A DNA stretch of 64,000 nucleotides from Fictibacillus arsenicus (lineage in GTDB: Bacteria; Bacillota; Bacilli; Bacillales; Fictibacillaceae): the NCBI RefSeq assembly GCF_001999465.1, contig NZ_MQMF01000001.1:992001-1056000 (forward strand), written 5' to 3'. Positions 34,310 to 43,741 of the stretch are shown piece by piece. The position numbers and the translations under genes were made by a program. Under the pieces are notes generated by a model that did not search any database, had not been told where the DNA came from, and saw only the letters and a program-made list of their open reading frames with translations. Numbering within the stretch: position 1 is the stretch's first letter; the number at the start of each line of letters is the position of its first letter.

Positions 34310-35424
34310 AGACTAATTCTCGAAAAATAATCATTCTCTTATTCATTTTCCCTCTGCTGACCGGCTGCTGGGATCAAAAATTAATTGTGGACCAAGAAGT
34401 GATGAACGGTGTAAGTTTGGATTTAGAGGATAATAAGGTAAAGTCTACGATCGTAGTCCTTAACATCATACCAAAGGGAACAAACTTTTTTGACTTTAAA
34501 AATCAGATGTCTTCTGCTACTGGTTATTCTTTAGAAGATACATACCGTGAATTAAGAACGTATTATACGGGTCCTTTAACCGCTTCAAAGTCACGAATCA
34601 TTTTGCTCGGAGAAAGTTTTGCGAAGAAAAATTTAAACGCCTATCTCGATTTTTTCTACCGTGTTCCTGATCCCTATTTAGGAAGTAAAGTAGCGATTGT
34701 AAAGGGTGTGGAAGCGAGTGAACTTTTATCAACAAAAGAGATCGGCACAAACCCTGTTGCCTTTGGCTTATATGAAATTATTGAAGCTGCCGAAGATAAT
34801 TCTACAGTTACCAAAGGAACGCTGAACACATTATTTACTTATTTTAATGAAGAGGGAAAAGATTTTATCCTCCCCATCCTGGAGAAAAATGAGGGCAATA
34901 TATTAGTTTCAGGAGCAGGTTTAATGAGTCATAATGGTTATTCTGGACAAATGATATCATTAAAAGAATGTTCCCTGCTTTTATTGATTATGGATAATTA
35001 TGGGGAACTTGTCGATCTGGAAACCTATATGAATGATAAAAAGAAATTAAATAACCAAGTTTCTTATCGGATTTTGAAGGCAAAGCGGGAGTTAGATTTA
35101 AAGAAAGATGCTTCAGGAAAACCAATGGTTGATATTCATTTGGATCTTAAAGTATTGTTGCATCAATACCCCATAACCGAAAAAATAAGCTCAAAGCAGA
35201 TTAAAAAGTTAGAAGAAACCATCTCTCGGGATTTAACGAAAAAATCCCAATCAATTATGAAAAAAACACAAAAAGCCAACAGTGATGTATTAGGAATTGG
35301 ACGTGAACTAAAAGAAACAGATCCAGCAGCTTGGAAAGCTCTTGATTGGAGAGAAACTTATCCCACCATAAAGATAAATACGAGGGTTGAAGTGGCGATT
35401 GAGAAGACGGGGATACTTAAATAA
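34306..35424 (+). CDS. Spore germinant receptor C subunit (Ger(x)C lipoprotein)
   Basis: 372-residue lipoprotein: basic N-terminus, hydrophobic core and lipobox LLTGCWDQ with the lipidated Cys near residue 22, then the Ger(x)C domain. ATGA overlap with the B subunit. Together with the A and B subunits it completes a full receptor; no D subunit gene is present. Confidence 0.92.
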   Translation: MKTNSRKIIILLFIFPLLTGCWDQKLIVDQEVMNGVSLDLEDNKVKSTIVVLNIIPKGTNFFDFKNQMSSATGYSLEDTYRELRTYYTGPLTASKSRIILLGESFAKKNLNAYLDFFYRVPDPYLGSKVAIVKGVEASELLSTKEIGTNPVAFGLYEIIEAAEDNSTVTKGTLNTLFTYFNEEGKDFILPILEKNEGNILVSGAGLMSHNGYSGQMISLKECSLLLLIMDNYGELVDLETYMNDKKKLNNQVSYRILKAKRELDLKKDASGKPMVDIHLDLKVLLHQYPITEKISSKQIKKLEETISRDLTKKSQSIMKKTQKANSDVLGIGRELKETDPAAWKALDWRETYPTIKINTRVEVAIEKTGILK

Positions 35425-35472
35425 AGAGGTTGTTGATTATAACAGTTACTCAATTATTGTTTTGATGCAGTT

Positions 35473-35575
35473 TACGGTACGTGTTCTTTTATCTATTACA
35501 CGTTCGCTCAGAATCGTTGAGTTTCGCTCAAGAACACTGAGTTACGCTCAAGATCCTTCTTTTTCGCTCAAAGTA
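35473..35575 (+). repeat. Intergenic 20-nt periodic array 3 (CGCTCA type)
   Basis: Head ACGGTACGTGTTCTTTTA followed by CGCTCA cores at 35505, 35525, 35545 and 35565, exactly 20 nt apart. Located 50 bp after the ger operon stop, same orientation. Confidence 0.85.
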
Positions 35576-35630
35576 CCTCTTAACAACGATAGATATGCTG
35601 TCCTAAGCCATATAATTTACAAGGCAAATC

Positions 35631-35658
35631 AAAAAAGCACGTCTCTGCGTGCTTTTTT
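35631..35658. terminator. Bidirectional terminator between the ger and fix operons
   Basis: AAAAAAGCACG/CGTGCTTTTTT with a 6-base loop; serves both convergent operons. Confidence 0.9.
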
Positions 35659-35697
35659 CGCCTAAGATTTAAACATCTGTTTAAAAAATCCCCAACT

Positions 35698-35991
35698 TTA
35701 CCCCAAACGAAACACTATCCCATGCCCGCCTTTTGGGTACTCCCACTTAATATTTTGGTGCGGGCAGCCGATTCGGCAGCTTCCGCATTCGTGGCAGCCT
35801 TCATATCCCACGTGCATCCGGATTTCTTCCCACTTATACACCTCTGCAGGACAAAAGATCGTACAGATTTTATCCGGGCAGTGGTTCAAACAAACATCGG
35901 CATCCATAACGGTGAGATGTGATTTCGTGTCTGCGTTAAAACGAACGAGATACTGCTTTTCTTCGATGGTCTGACACTTTTTTTCGCTCAT
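35698..35991 (-). CDS. fixX: FixX-like ferredoxin
   Basis: 97-residue ferredoxin-like protein with two cysteine clusters (CLNHCPDKICTIFC and CHECGSCRIGC), expected to carry [4Fe-4S] centre(s) and to pass electrons from FixC toward quinone. Its start directly follows the FixC stop. Last gene of the fixABCX set. Confidence 0.9.
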   Translation of the reverse strand: MSEKKCQTIEEKQYLVRFNADTKSHLTVMDADVCLNHCPDKICTIFCPAEVYKWEEIRMHVGYEGCHECGSCRIGCPHQNIKWEYPKGGHGIVFRLG

Positions 35992-37287
35992 CTACTTCAT
36001 CACCTTCCACGCCCGGTATGCATCACGAGCTAGTTTCAGTTTCTCTCCAGCCGTCCCCACATCACGCCAAATCTTCTTCTGTTTATCCCATTTCGACGTG
36101 CCATCAACCGTGAACATCTGGCTCATCGCCTTATTCGCCATCGGGATGTACTTTTCAAAATACTGCGGGAACTTATCAAAATGATGTGTAGAATCCTTAT
36201 ATTTCTTCATATCTTGCCCGACAAAACTGCTCATCAACCTTGTTTTGTAATGGTTGAGTGTGGTTTCCGAATAATCATCGCGTTCCTTAGCGAGCAATAC
36301 CGCTTCTGCAGCAAACTGTCCCGACTTCATCGCCAGGTTCGAACCTTCACGGTGAATCGCGTTCACGAGCTGAGCCGCATCCCCAACAACGAGGACCCCA
36401 TTCCCCGCCACTTTCGGCATTGATTTATATCCGCCTTCAGGAATCATGTGCGCCAAGTACTCAACCGGCTCCCCACCCGCAATATAAGGCCGGATCATCG
36501 GATGGTTCTTCACATACTCTAAAAGTTCATACGGTTTAATCTTATGCTTAATCAGCCCAGATAGAAGTGAACCAACCCCAAGGCTCAGCGTGTCTTTGTT
36601 CGTATATAAAAATCCGGTGCCGAGAATTCCTTTTGTCGCGTCACCAAACAGCTCAATTGTCGTCCCCTGGTTTTCCTCCAGATTAAAACGATCCTCAATC
36701 GTCTTTTTATCAAGTTTAATGATTTCCATTGTGGCCAGTGCTACTTCATCTGGACGGAACTCTTTATGGAAACCGAGTGACTTTGCTAAAAGGGAGTTAA
36801 CTCCATCCGCCAGCACGACAACATCAGCATAAAGATCGCCATCAGGACGGTCAGTCCGCACCCCGACTACTTTTCCGTTCTCAACAATACACTCTAAAAC
36901 GACTGTTTCATTAACCAGCAAAGCTCCCTGTTCAACAGCCTTTCCCGCAAACCACTGATCAAACTTTGCGCGCAGCACGGTAAAGTTGTTGTACGGCTCT
37001 TGTCCCCATTCCATCCCTTTGTAGCCGACGGTGATTGCCGATTCCTTATCCATCATCATGAACCGCTGTTCCACAACCGGACGCTCAAGAGGTGCTTCCT
37101 TCCAAAACTCAGGAATCACATCTTCCATCATTTTTCGATAAAGGACACCGCCCATTACGTTTTTCGATCCTGGATATTCACCGCGTTCAATTAGCAGCAC
37201 ATTCACTCCTGCTTTCGCCAGTTCGTACGCACAGGAAATACCGGCAGGACCTGCCCCGACAACGATAACATCAAATTTTTCAGACAT
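35992..37287 (-). CDS. fixC: FixC-like FAD-dependent oxidoreductase (ETF:quinone oxidoreductase family)
   Basis: 431 residues with the N-terminal dinucleotide fold DVIVVGAGPAGISCAYELA, the ETF-QO-type middle and VVGDAAQLVNAIHREGSNLAMKSG for FAD. Works with FixAB electron-transfer flavoprotein and FixX, passing electrons toward quinone or, in bifurcating versions, generating low-potential reductant. ATG at 37287 overlaps the fixB end by 8 bases. Length typical. Confidence 0.9.
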   Translation of the reverse strand: MSEKFDVIVVGAGPAGISCAYELAKAGVNVLLIERGEYPGSKNVMGGVLYRKMMEDVIPEFWKEAPLERPVVEQRFMMMDKESAITVGYKGMEWGQEPYNNFTVLRAKFDQWFAGKAVEQGALLVNETVVLECIVENGKVVGVRTDRPDGDLYADVVVLADGVNSLLAKSLGFHKEFRPDEVALATMEIIKLDKKTIEDRFNLEENQGTTIELFGDATKGILGTGFLYTNKDTLSLGVGSLLSGLIKHKIKPYELLEYVKNHPMIRPYIAGGEPVEYLAHMIPEGGYKSMPKVAGNGVLVVGDAAQLVNAIHREGSNLAMKSGQFAAEAVLLAKERDDYSETTLNHYKTRLMSSFVGQDMKKYKDSTHHFDKFPQYFEKYIPMANKAMSQMFTVDGTSKWDKQKKIWRDVGTAGEKLKLARDAYRAWKVMK

Positions 37288-38305
37288 GGTCGACCGCCTC
37301 TCTGTTAAACGCTTGTTTAAATTGTTCGATTAAAAGTGGCACAATTTCAAAGGCATCTCCAACGATTCCGTAGTGACTCGATTGAAAAATCGGTGCTTCA
37401 GGGTCGTTGTTGATCGCGATAATGAGACCCGAATTTTGCATCCCGACAATGTGCTGAATAGCGCCAGAAATGCCGATCGCAAAATAAATCTTAGGTGTAA
37501 CGGTAACACCTGTCTGTCCTACCTGATGATGATGCTCGATCCAACCCGCTTCTACCACATCACGGCTTCCCCCAACCGCACCGCCAAGTGTCTCAGCTAA
37601 TTGATGGACGAGCTGAAAACCATTCGGACTGCCTAACCCTTTTCCACCAGCGACGATAATATCCGCTTCATCAATTTTTACTTTTTGAGTCGTATGACGG
37701 ACGATCTCGAGCACCTTTGTACGGATATCTTCTTCCTTAAGAGAAGCCGTCTCTTCTACTAACTTACCTTTACGTCCAGGTTCTGGTGTTAAAGCTTTCA
37801 TCACTTTCGGCCGGACCGTCGCCATTTGCGGCCTGTACTTTTTACAAAGAATCGTAGCCATGATATTCCCGCCAAACGCCGGACGGCTCGCCAGCAATAA
37901 GCCTGTATCTTCTTCAATGTCCAAAATGGTAGAGTCGGCCGTGAGCCCCGTCGGAAGGTCTGTCGCGACCGCACTCGCCAAGTCCTTACCCGTCGACGTC
38001 GCCCCATACAAAATCACTTCCGGCTTGTATTTTTGACAGCACTCCAGCAATGCCTTCATGTATGACTCCGTCCGGTAATCTTTGAAAATAGCGTCGTCAT
38101 ACACGTAAACCGTATCCGCTCCATATTCAAAAAGAGAGTCTGCTAGATGTGCCACGTTTTCTCCGATTAAAACACCGGCAAGCTCCGTTCCGCGTTTGTC
38201 CGCAAGCTCTTTCCCCGCTCCCAACAACTCCAGCGAAACCGGCACAATCTCTCCGTCCTTCACCTCAATAAAAACCCAAATGCCATGGTAGTCTTCGAAA
38301 CTCAA
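37280..38305 (-). CDS. fixB: Electron transfer flavoprotein alpha subunit, FixB
   Basis: 341-residue ETF alpha chain. Begins MSFEDYHGIWVFIEVKDGEI; the C-terminal FAD-binding domain has VGGSRDVVEAGW, QVGQTGVTVTPKIYFAIGISGAIQH. TTG at 38305 is the start because GGGAGGGG lies 8 bases upstream and the translated protein then starts like the family; extending further upstream gives an Arg-rich non-homologous stretch that is really the fixA end in another frame. Overlaps fixA by 4 bases. Confidence 0.88.
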   Translation of the reverse strand: MSFEDYHGIWVFIEVKDGEIVPVSLELLGAGKELADKRGTELAGVLIGENVAHLADSLFEYGADTVYVYDDAIFKDYRTESYMKALLECCQKYKPEVILYGATSTGKDLASAVATDLPTGLTADSTILDIEEDTGLLLASRPAFGGNIMATILCKKYRPQMATVRPKVMKALTPEPGRKGKLVEETASLKEEDIRTKVLEIVRHTTQKVKIDEADIIVAGGKGLGSPNGFQLVHQLAETLGGAVGGSRDVVEAGWIEHHHQVGQTGVTVTPKIYFAIGISGAIQHIVGMQNSGLIIAINNDPEAPIFQSSHYGIVGDAFEIVPLLIEQFKQAFNREAVDHV

Positions 38306-39131
38306 CTTATGTCCCCTCCCTTCACCGCAAAAAGTTCTTTTTTCTCTAGTAAAATATTTAGAAGCTGCTCTGTCTGCTGAGCCGCATCGCCTTCCAGCAT
38401 CTCTCCACCACTCGGTTTTGTCGGCGCCCACACCTTAGATACAATCGTCGGTGAACCCTTCAAACCAAGCTGCGTTCTCTCCACATCCTCCAGATCCGCA
38501 ACCGCCCAAATAATAGGTTGGTACCTGGCAGCTTTCAGCATGTTCGTCATCGAAGAATACGGTACTTCATTAATTTCTTTTTCCACCGACATCAAACAAG
38601 GCATCGACGACTGAATCACTTCATAACCGTCCTCCAGTTTCCGATGAACCACCGCATAACCTTCTTCCAAGTTGATATCTTTTACCTTGTTGACTGATGT
38701 TAAAGGAGGCATGTCTAACCGGCGCGCGATTCCAGGTCCTACTTGTCCGGTATCACCGTCAATCGTCATCTTTCCGCAGATGATTAAATCCACCGGTTTA
38801 ATCTTTGAAATTTTTTCAATCGCTTTTGTGCGTAGCTCGTTGCTAAAGTGTCCGCCCCAGCAAACGCTCGGTCTGAAATCATGTACCCTTCATCTGCACC
38901 AATCTCGATACACTTTTTGATCGCCTTTACAGCTGGCGGCGGTCCCATCGTCAACACCGAAACCGTCCCGCCGTACCTCTTTTTCAAACGCACCGCTTCT
39001 TCTACAGCATGCGCGTCATAAGGATTTAGAATAGCAGGCGCACTCGCCCGGTCCATCGTATTCGTCTTCGGGTTCATCTTGATGATCTTCGTATCAGGCA
39101 CCTGCTTAATACAAGCCACAATATGAAGCAT
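38302..39131 (-). pseudogene. fixA: Electron transfer flavoprotein beta subunit FixA, interrupted by a frameshift
   Basis: The N-terminal part runs from ATG 39131 (MLHIVACIKQVPDTKIIKMN, AGGAGG site) in frame to SYAQK, then goes out of frame and stops at 38784; the rest resumes in the -1 frame (AIEKISKIKPVDLIICGKM and on to 38302). Adding one A to the AAAA run at about 38838-38841 (minus strand CACAAAAGCG) restores a continuous ETF beta chain of about 276 residues. The rest is intact, so this is either a recent mutation or a one-base sequence error in a homopolymer. Partners fixB, fixC and fixX are whole. Confidence 0.85.
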
Positions 39132-39423
39132 TCGATCCCTCCTCTAATCACTGGCCAGTCTTTTTCTAGAAGCCACTAGTATGATGATTACTACTACTAT
39201 ATGGAGGGCTTATCCGATACATGACGGAAAAAATAAAAAAGAAAGGTTCATTATCCTAAAGAATCTCTCGTAAAGCTGTAAATTTTAATTGAAAGGACTT
39301 TGGGAACACACCCGAATTAGATATGCAAATACATCAAAAAAACGACCAGACTACTGTCTGACCGCTTTTATTTCCTTATTCTATTAAAGTGTGTAACACA
39401 CTCTTAAACTATGTTTAACCATC

Positions 39424-40197
39424 TCAACGAACTTCATAAAACCCTGCTCCTTCTTTCGAATAATGAGGCCGTATGCTCGGGTCCCCCTTCTCTAACCAAC
39501 TTGCTCCACACTCCACACGGTAAGTAACCTCCCAGTTGGTTTTTTCCTCACCTCTCGTCCCTGTTTCTTTTAATGTGATGTGAAAAGTCCCGTCATCCTT
39601 TTTTTTAACGATCGTTTCCCGCACAACATGAAACCCATGGATCGTTAACTCCAATCTTCCTGACTTATTCGGGAAGCTACTATATTCAGGTAAGGTTACG
39701 ACAAAATCCAGAGCTTCTTCTTCTGTAAAGGGATCGATTGTATCGCTAAAAATGCCTAAGACTATCGAGGGGATAAGAAATAGAACGAAGAGAAAAGTTA
39801 TCGGTTTCAACGTTCGCCCTTGGGTTTGACGAAGTTTTATCCAAAAGTCGATCAACCCATAAAAAAGGGCAGCAATAAATCCCATTATCGCAATAGAGTA
39901 GTCTAAATCAAGTAGACCGATTAGTGAACCGAAAACTCCGTGAAGAAGTATATAGCATACTGAAGCCATTTTAGATGGTCGAAAAAAGCGATTGAACACC
40001 CATTCTAAGAGATGTGAAACAACATTTCCGTAGACTAAGATGATGGCTCCTGCATATACAAAAAAGATACCAGAAAAGAATAAATAGTTAATACCAGGAT
40101 TCCCCATCGCCGATGACCCTATCGCCATAAAACCTGAAAACAATAGGGCAGAAAATATCGTTGCTAATAACTTGCGAAGTATTCGATCATTACTCAT
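39424..40197 (-). CDS. Hypothetical membrane protein, 257 residues
   Basis: Five hydrophobic segments in the first 165 residues, then a soluble C-terminal domain of about 90 residues of beta character ending GAGFYEVR, predicted outside the membrane. AGGGGAG lies 7 bases before ATG 40197. Not recognised. The 290-bp gap on its downstream side before fixA holds only a small CAGAC/GTCTG hairpin near 39343 and the fixA promoter region. Confidence 0.6.
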   Translation of the reverse strand: MSNDRILRKLLATIFSALLFSGFMAIGSSAMGNPGINYLFFSGIFFVYAGAIILVYGNVVSHLLEWVFNRFFRPSKMASVCYILLHGVFGSLIGLLDLDYSIAIMGFIAALFYGLIDFWIKLRQTQGRTLKPITFLFVLFLIPSIVLGIFSDTIDPFTEEEALDFVVTLPEYSSFPNKSGRLELTIHGFHVVRETIVKKKDDGTFHITLKETGTRGEEKTNWEVTYRVECGASWLEKGDPSIRPHYSKEGAGFYEVR

Positions 40198-40250
40198 GCA
40201 ATTTCTCCCCTAAACAAGCTTTGTGTTTATTTCAATCATTAACACGGTTG

Positions 40251-40601
40251 TTAAAACGCATACTGGAACAATCCATAATATAACGGACCAATCATGATCA
40301 AGGCTGTTAACCCAAAAACAACCGGCTGCGCCGCTTTTGGTATCTCATCATTCGTTTCCTCTTTAAACTTCTTAATACCATACATGAAATCCCAAATAAG
40401 ACCGCCGATGAATACAATTTTCCAAACCAGTGGATTTAGAATATCGTTACTTGTTACATATCCAAAAAGGCCAATCCAGGTGATGATCGAGATTACAAAA
40501 TCTAATTTCGCCAAATTCGATTTATAACCGCCTTTAATAAAATAACCAATCGCAAAAGCTCCCAAAACACCTAAGTAAATCGTCCATAAAATATCTGTCA
40601 T
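40251..40601 (-). CDS. Hypothetical small membrane protein, 116 residues
   Basis: Four hydrophobic segments separated by short charged loops, including a central GIKKFKEETNDEIPKAA loop. No known motif. Strong AAGGGG site. 53 bp upstream of the 257-residue membrane protein on the same strand, so probably co-transcribed with it. Confidence 0.6.
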   Translation of the reverse strand: MTDILWTIYLGVLGAFAIGYFIKGGYKSNLAKLDFVISIITWIGLFGYVTSNDILNPLVWKIVFIGGLIWDFMYGIKKFKEETNDEIPKAAQPVVFGLTALIMIGPLYYGLFQYAF

Positions 40602-40775
40602 GCTGTCTCTCGTCCCCTTTTCTGTTCTACTCTCATTATATGACTTACGTTTCTTCCCGAAAAGATGGGCAATTAAAAAATCCTTCTATTTTTTTAGCTC
40701 CAATTTTGTATTGATACCTTTTTCTAAATAAGTTACCATTACAGTGGTTACTTTTTCGAAAGAAGGTAGATAAAC

Positions 40776-41945
40776 GTGAATAAACGTGTTTACTTATTAA
40801 CGATCGTTTCGTTCGTTGTCGGGATGGTCGAATTGATTATAGGCGGAATTTTAGACTTAGTGGCGGAGGATCTTGGGGTGAGTCTCGGAAAAGCCGGATT
40901 CCTAATCACGATTTTCTCGCTCGTGTTTGCGATTGCTGCACCAATTTTATTAACGATGACCGCAAAAATAGAGAGAAAACGGTTAACCCTAATAGCCATA
41001 GTGGTATTTTTATTAGGAAACATCCTTGCGATCTTGAGTCCTACTTATTCGATGTTGTTAATCGCTCGGATTTTGTCTGCAGCCAGCGGTTCATTACTCG
41101 TCGTTTTATGTGTGACTATAGCATCCAACATCGTAGAAGAAAAATACCGTGCCCGTGCCATCGGCGTGGTCTTTATGGGTATCAGTGCTTCACTCGTACT
41201 CGGCATTCCGATAGGCTTAATGCTCGGAAATGCATTTGGCTGGCGTGCTCCATTTATCTTGATCACTGCTCTGACCGTTTTATCTATACTCGGCGTGTAT
41301 TTCTTTATGGGACGCCTCGAACCAAAACCCGCGATGCCGATCAGACAGCAGCTGCGCACGCTAAAAGACCGCACCGTACTATTTGCTCAACTGACATCGT
41401 TCCTGTTCCTAGCCGGACATCTTACGTTATACGGCTACTTAACGCCTTTTCTAAAAATGACGCTTGGGCTTAATGGAACATGGGTAAGTATTGTATACTT
41501 GATATTCGGTGTGGCAGCAGTATTTGGCGGCGGTTTCGGAGGCATGCTCGCTGACCGGTTCGGCACGAAACCTACTATTTTAGCCGTTACTATAATCTTT
41601 GGCATCTCAATCTTTATGATTCCATATACAACGTTTGCGTTTCCGCTATTTTTAGTGGTCATGATCATTTGGAGCATGCTCAGCTGGGCGATCACTCCCG
41701 CTATGCAGAGTTATCTAATTGAGTCTTCTCCTGAAACATCCGATATTCAGCAAAGTCTAAACAACTCTGCACTTCATTTCGGCATTGCTTTCGGATCCAT
41801 GATCGGCGGAATCGTGATCGAACAGGCATCTGTTGAGATAAATGCAACAGTTGGCGGATTTTTGGTCATACTGGCATTAGGTGCAGCCGTTCTTTCCATG
41901 ACAAAAAGAGAACGTTCTGAGAGTCATGCTCATAGCATTAGCTAG
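40776..41945 (+). CDS. MFS exporter, DHA1 (AraJ/YdhP-like) family
   Basis: 389-residue 12-helix major facilitator. Begins MNKRVYLLTIVSFVVGMVELIIGGILDLVAEDLGVS; the motif-A-like loop after TM2 is degenerate, GGMLADRFGTKPT is present after TM8. Such proteins export sugars, purines or drugs; adjacency to deoD makes a nucleoside or base efflux role conceivable, but this is only positional. GTG start at 40776 with AGAAGGTAG. Confidence 0.82.
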   Translation: MNKRVYLLTIVSFVVGMVELIIGGILDLVAEDLGVSLGKAGFLITIFSLVFAIAAPILLTMTAKIERKRLTLIAIVVFLLGNILAILSPTYSMLLIARILSAASGSLLVVLCVTIASNIVEEKYRARAIGVVFMGISASLVLGIPIGLMLGNAFGWRAPFILITALTVLSILGVYFFMGRLEPKPAMPIRQQLRTLKDRTVLFAQLTSFLFLAGHLTLYGYLTPFLKMTLGLNGTWVSIVYLIFGVAAVFGGGFGGMLADRFGTKPTILAVTIIFGISIFMIPYTTFAFPLFLVVMIIWSMLSWAITPAMQSYLIESSPETSDIQQSLNNSALHFGIAFGSMIGGIVIEQASVEINATVGGFLVILALGAAVLSMTKRERSESHAHSIS

Positions 41946-41988
41946 TCTCGTAAAACTATGGCATGATAATGAGAGATAAAAAATTCTG

Positions 41989-42038
41989 AGGAGGTGAAAC
42001 CGTTACAGCTACTAATGACGGGTTGTAACGGTGGACAA
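41989..42038 (+). promoter_or_regulatory. Hairpin-bridged ribosome binding site of deoD
   Basis: A near-perfect AGGAGGTGA (41989-41997) lies 41 bases from the deoD ATG at 42039, which otherwise has only a weak site. Between them CCGTTACAGCT (42000-42010) pairs with GGTTGTAACGG (42021-42031) in an 11-bp stem (two GU pairs) with a 10-base loop. Folding this stem reduces the distance from the strong site to the ATG to 9 bases, an optimal spacing. Confidence 0.6.
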
Positions 42039-42752
42039 ATGAGTATTCATATTGGTGCAAAACAAGGTGAAATTGCAGAAAGCATTCTATTACCTGGAGA
42101 CCCGCTTCGTGCAAAATATATCGCAGAAACATTTTTAGAAGACGTAACATGCTACAACGAAGTTCGCGGCATGCTTGGGTTCACTGGAACATACAAAGGA
42201 AAGCGCGTATCTGTTCAAGGGACAGGCATGGGGATTCCTTCGATCGGGATCTATGCAAATGAGCTAATCCGTGAATACGGCGTAAAAAACTTGATCCGTG
42301 TTGGAACTTGCGGTGCGATTCAGCAAGACGTTAAAGTTCGTGACGTAATCTTGGCGATGACAGCATCTACAGATTCACGCATGAACCACTTAGCTTTCCC
42401 TGGAATCGACTTCGCACCATGCGCAAACTTCGACCTATTGAAAAAAGCGTATGAAGCTGGGACAGAAAAAGGCTTAAAGATCAAAGCAGGTAACGTGTTA
42501 ACGGCTGACCTGTTCTACCGCGACAGCATGGATATCGTGAAAAAGTTAGCGGAAAACGGCGTACTAGCTGTAGAGATGGAAACAACAGCACTATACTCAA
42601 TCGCAGCGAAATACGGAGTGAACGCACTTTCAATCTTAACAGTAAGTGACCACATCTTTACGGGTGAAGAAACTTCAGCTGAAGAACGTCAAACGACTTT
42701 CAATGATATGATTGAAATGGCGCTGGAAGTTGTGAGTTCAAAGGAAAATTAA
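42039..42752 (+). CDS. deoD: Purine-nucleoside phosphorylase, DeoD type
   Basis: 237-residue hexameric-type PNP that cleaves purine (deoxy)nucleosides with phosphate. Family start [30 protein letters not shown] is followed by [17 protein letters not shown] and [12 protein letters not shown] 42039 fits the family N-terminus; an in-frame GTG at 41994 would add 15 unrelated residues and overlaps the strong Shine-Dalgarno sequence. Downstream of the MFS gene with a 93-bp gap; ends at a strong terminator. Confidence 0.93.
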   Translation: MSIHIGAKQGEIAESILLPGDPLRAKYIAETFLEDVTCYNEVRGMLGFTGTYKGKRVSVQGTGMGIPSIGIYANELIREYGVKNLIRVGTCGAIQQDVKVRDVILAMTASTDSRMNHLAFPGIDFAPCANFDLLKKAYEAGTEKGLKIKAGNVLTADLFYRDSMDIVKKLAENGVLAVEMETTALYSIAAKYGVNALSILTVSDHIFTGEETSAEERQTTFNDMIEMALEVVSSKEN

Positions 42753-42763
42753 TCAAGCATGTG

Positions 42764-42794
42764 AAAAGCTCAGAGTTGGCTCTGAGCTTTTTTT
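42764..42794 (+). terminator. Terminator after deoD
   Basis: AAAAGCTCAGAG/CTCTGAGCTTTT with a 4-base loop followed by further Ts. Confidence 0.92.
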
Positions 42795-42867
42795 ATGTGG
42801 ATTAGTGGTTGTGGTGCTTAATTTATTTATAGCCGTTAGACTGTAAAAAAAAGGACGCCTTACCTGC

Positions 42868-43626
42868 TTAGTACCTCAACTTCATCAATACGCTCTTGAT
42901 CTCTTCATCATTCATCATTAGTTCAGAATGCTTTTCTGTAATTTTCGCTAACGCCACATCATGATAAAAGAACTCAATAAACACTTTAATGAATGGACGC
43001 GATTTGGTTTTCAATGCCTGCCAGCTCTGCCCTTCCATCCCCGAAAAAATGACTTCTGCTTCATCCACGACCACTAAGCGAAATCGCTCTAACGAATGAT
43101 GCTCTTGTGCGGGAATCAGCGTATGCACATTGGAAAGTGTTGAATCCAGCTCTCCCACGACAAGCACTTCAACATCAACTCCCTGATCTTCTTTTTCCTG
43201 CAGCAGAGGCAGGATTTCTTGAATATCGTCCTGCCAGCCAGAAACGCGAATTGATTTCTCCGCCGATTGAATAAGCTGCTTCGTATGCGCCCGAATGGAT
43301 GAATCCACCTTTAGACTCCAAACGTGTTCATCATAAAACTTTCTTTTACTCTTACTAGCTTTTAGCTGCTGTACATTTTCCTGAAACTCCGTCGTCAGTT
43401 TTTCAATCACGATAGACAGCGGAAGTGCCGTATACAGCTTTTTCTTTTCCGAAACCGAATCCAGCACCATTCCTTTTTCGATCATGCGGGATAACACTTC
43501 GTATATCTTGGATTTCGGAACACCTGAATATTTAACGATGTTCGTTGCGTCCATGGGTTCCTCACTCGATGCGAGGACCTCGAACACCTGACTCTCATAT
43601 TGTGAAAAACCGAATTTTTGTAACAT
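42868..43626 (-). CDS. TrmB-family transcriptional regulator
   Basis: 252 residues: N-terminal TrmB winged helix (MLQKFGFSQYESQVFEVLASSEEPMDATNIVKYSGVPKSKIYEVLSRMIEKG) and a C-terminal PLD-like effector domain (about 115-235). TrmB-type proteins usually control sugar uptake in archaea; bacillary members are mostly uncharacterised. Monocistronic; the target is not evident from neighbours. Confidence 0.82.
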   Translation of the reverse strand: MLQKFGFSQYESQVFEVLASSEEPMDATNIVKYSGVPKSKIYEVLSRMIEKGMVLDSVSEKKKLYTALPLSIVIEKLTTEFQENVQQLKASKSKRKFYDEHVWSLKVDSSIRAHTKQLIQSAEKSIRVSGWQDDIQEILPLLQEKEDQGVDVEVLVVGELDSTLSNVHTLIPAQEHHSLERFRLVVVDEAEVIFSGMEGQSWQALKTKSRPFIKVFIEFFYHDVALAKITEKHSELMMNDEEIKSVLMKLRY

Positions 43627-43741
43627 GGTTCCTCCTGAACAGCCTCTATAGGGCGTAACATACTACATGTATCTTAAAACAATTATAGCTCTTTCGCCAG
43701 CCCTGGTAATCATAATTATCGGTTGGTTAGGTCACCCGTTT

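Noticed and set aside
38784-38860. Programmed frameshift in fixA
   Set aside because: No canonical slippery heptamer or recognisable downstream structure; a single-base homopolymer change explains it more simply.
39338-39365. Transcription terminator near CAGAC/GTCTG
   Set aside because: Only five paired bases and no clean T-run in a direction that ends a gene.
41994-42038. GTG at 41994 as the deoD start
   Set aside because: It overlaps the Shine-Dalgarno sequence and would add 15 residues not found in DeoD proteins.
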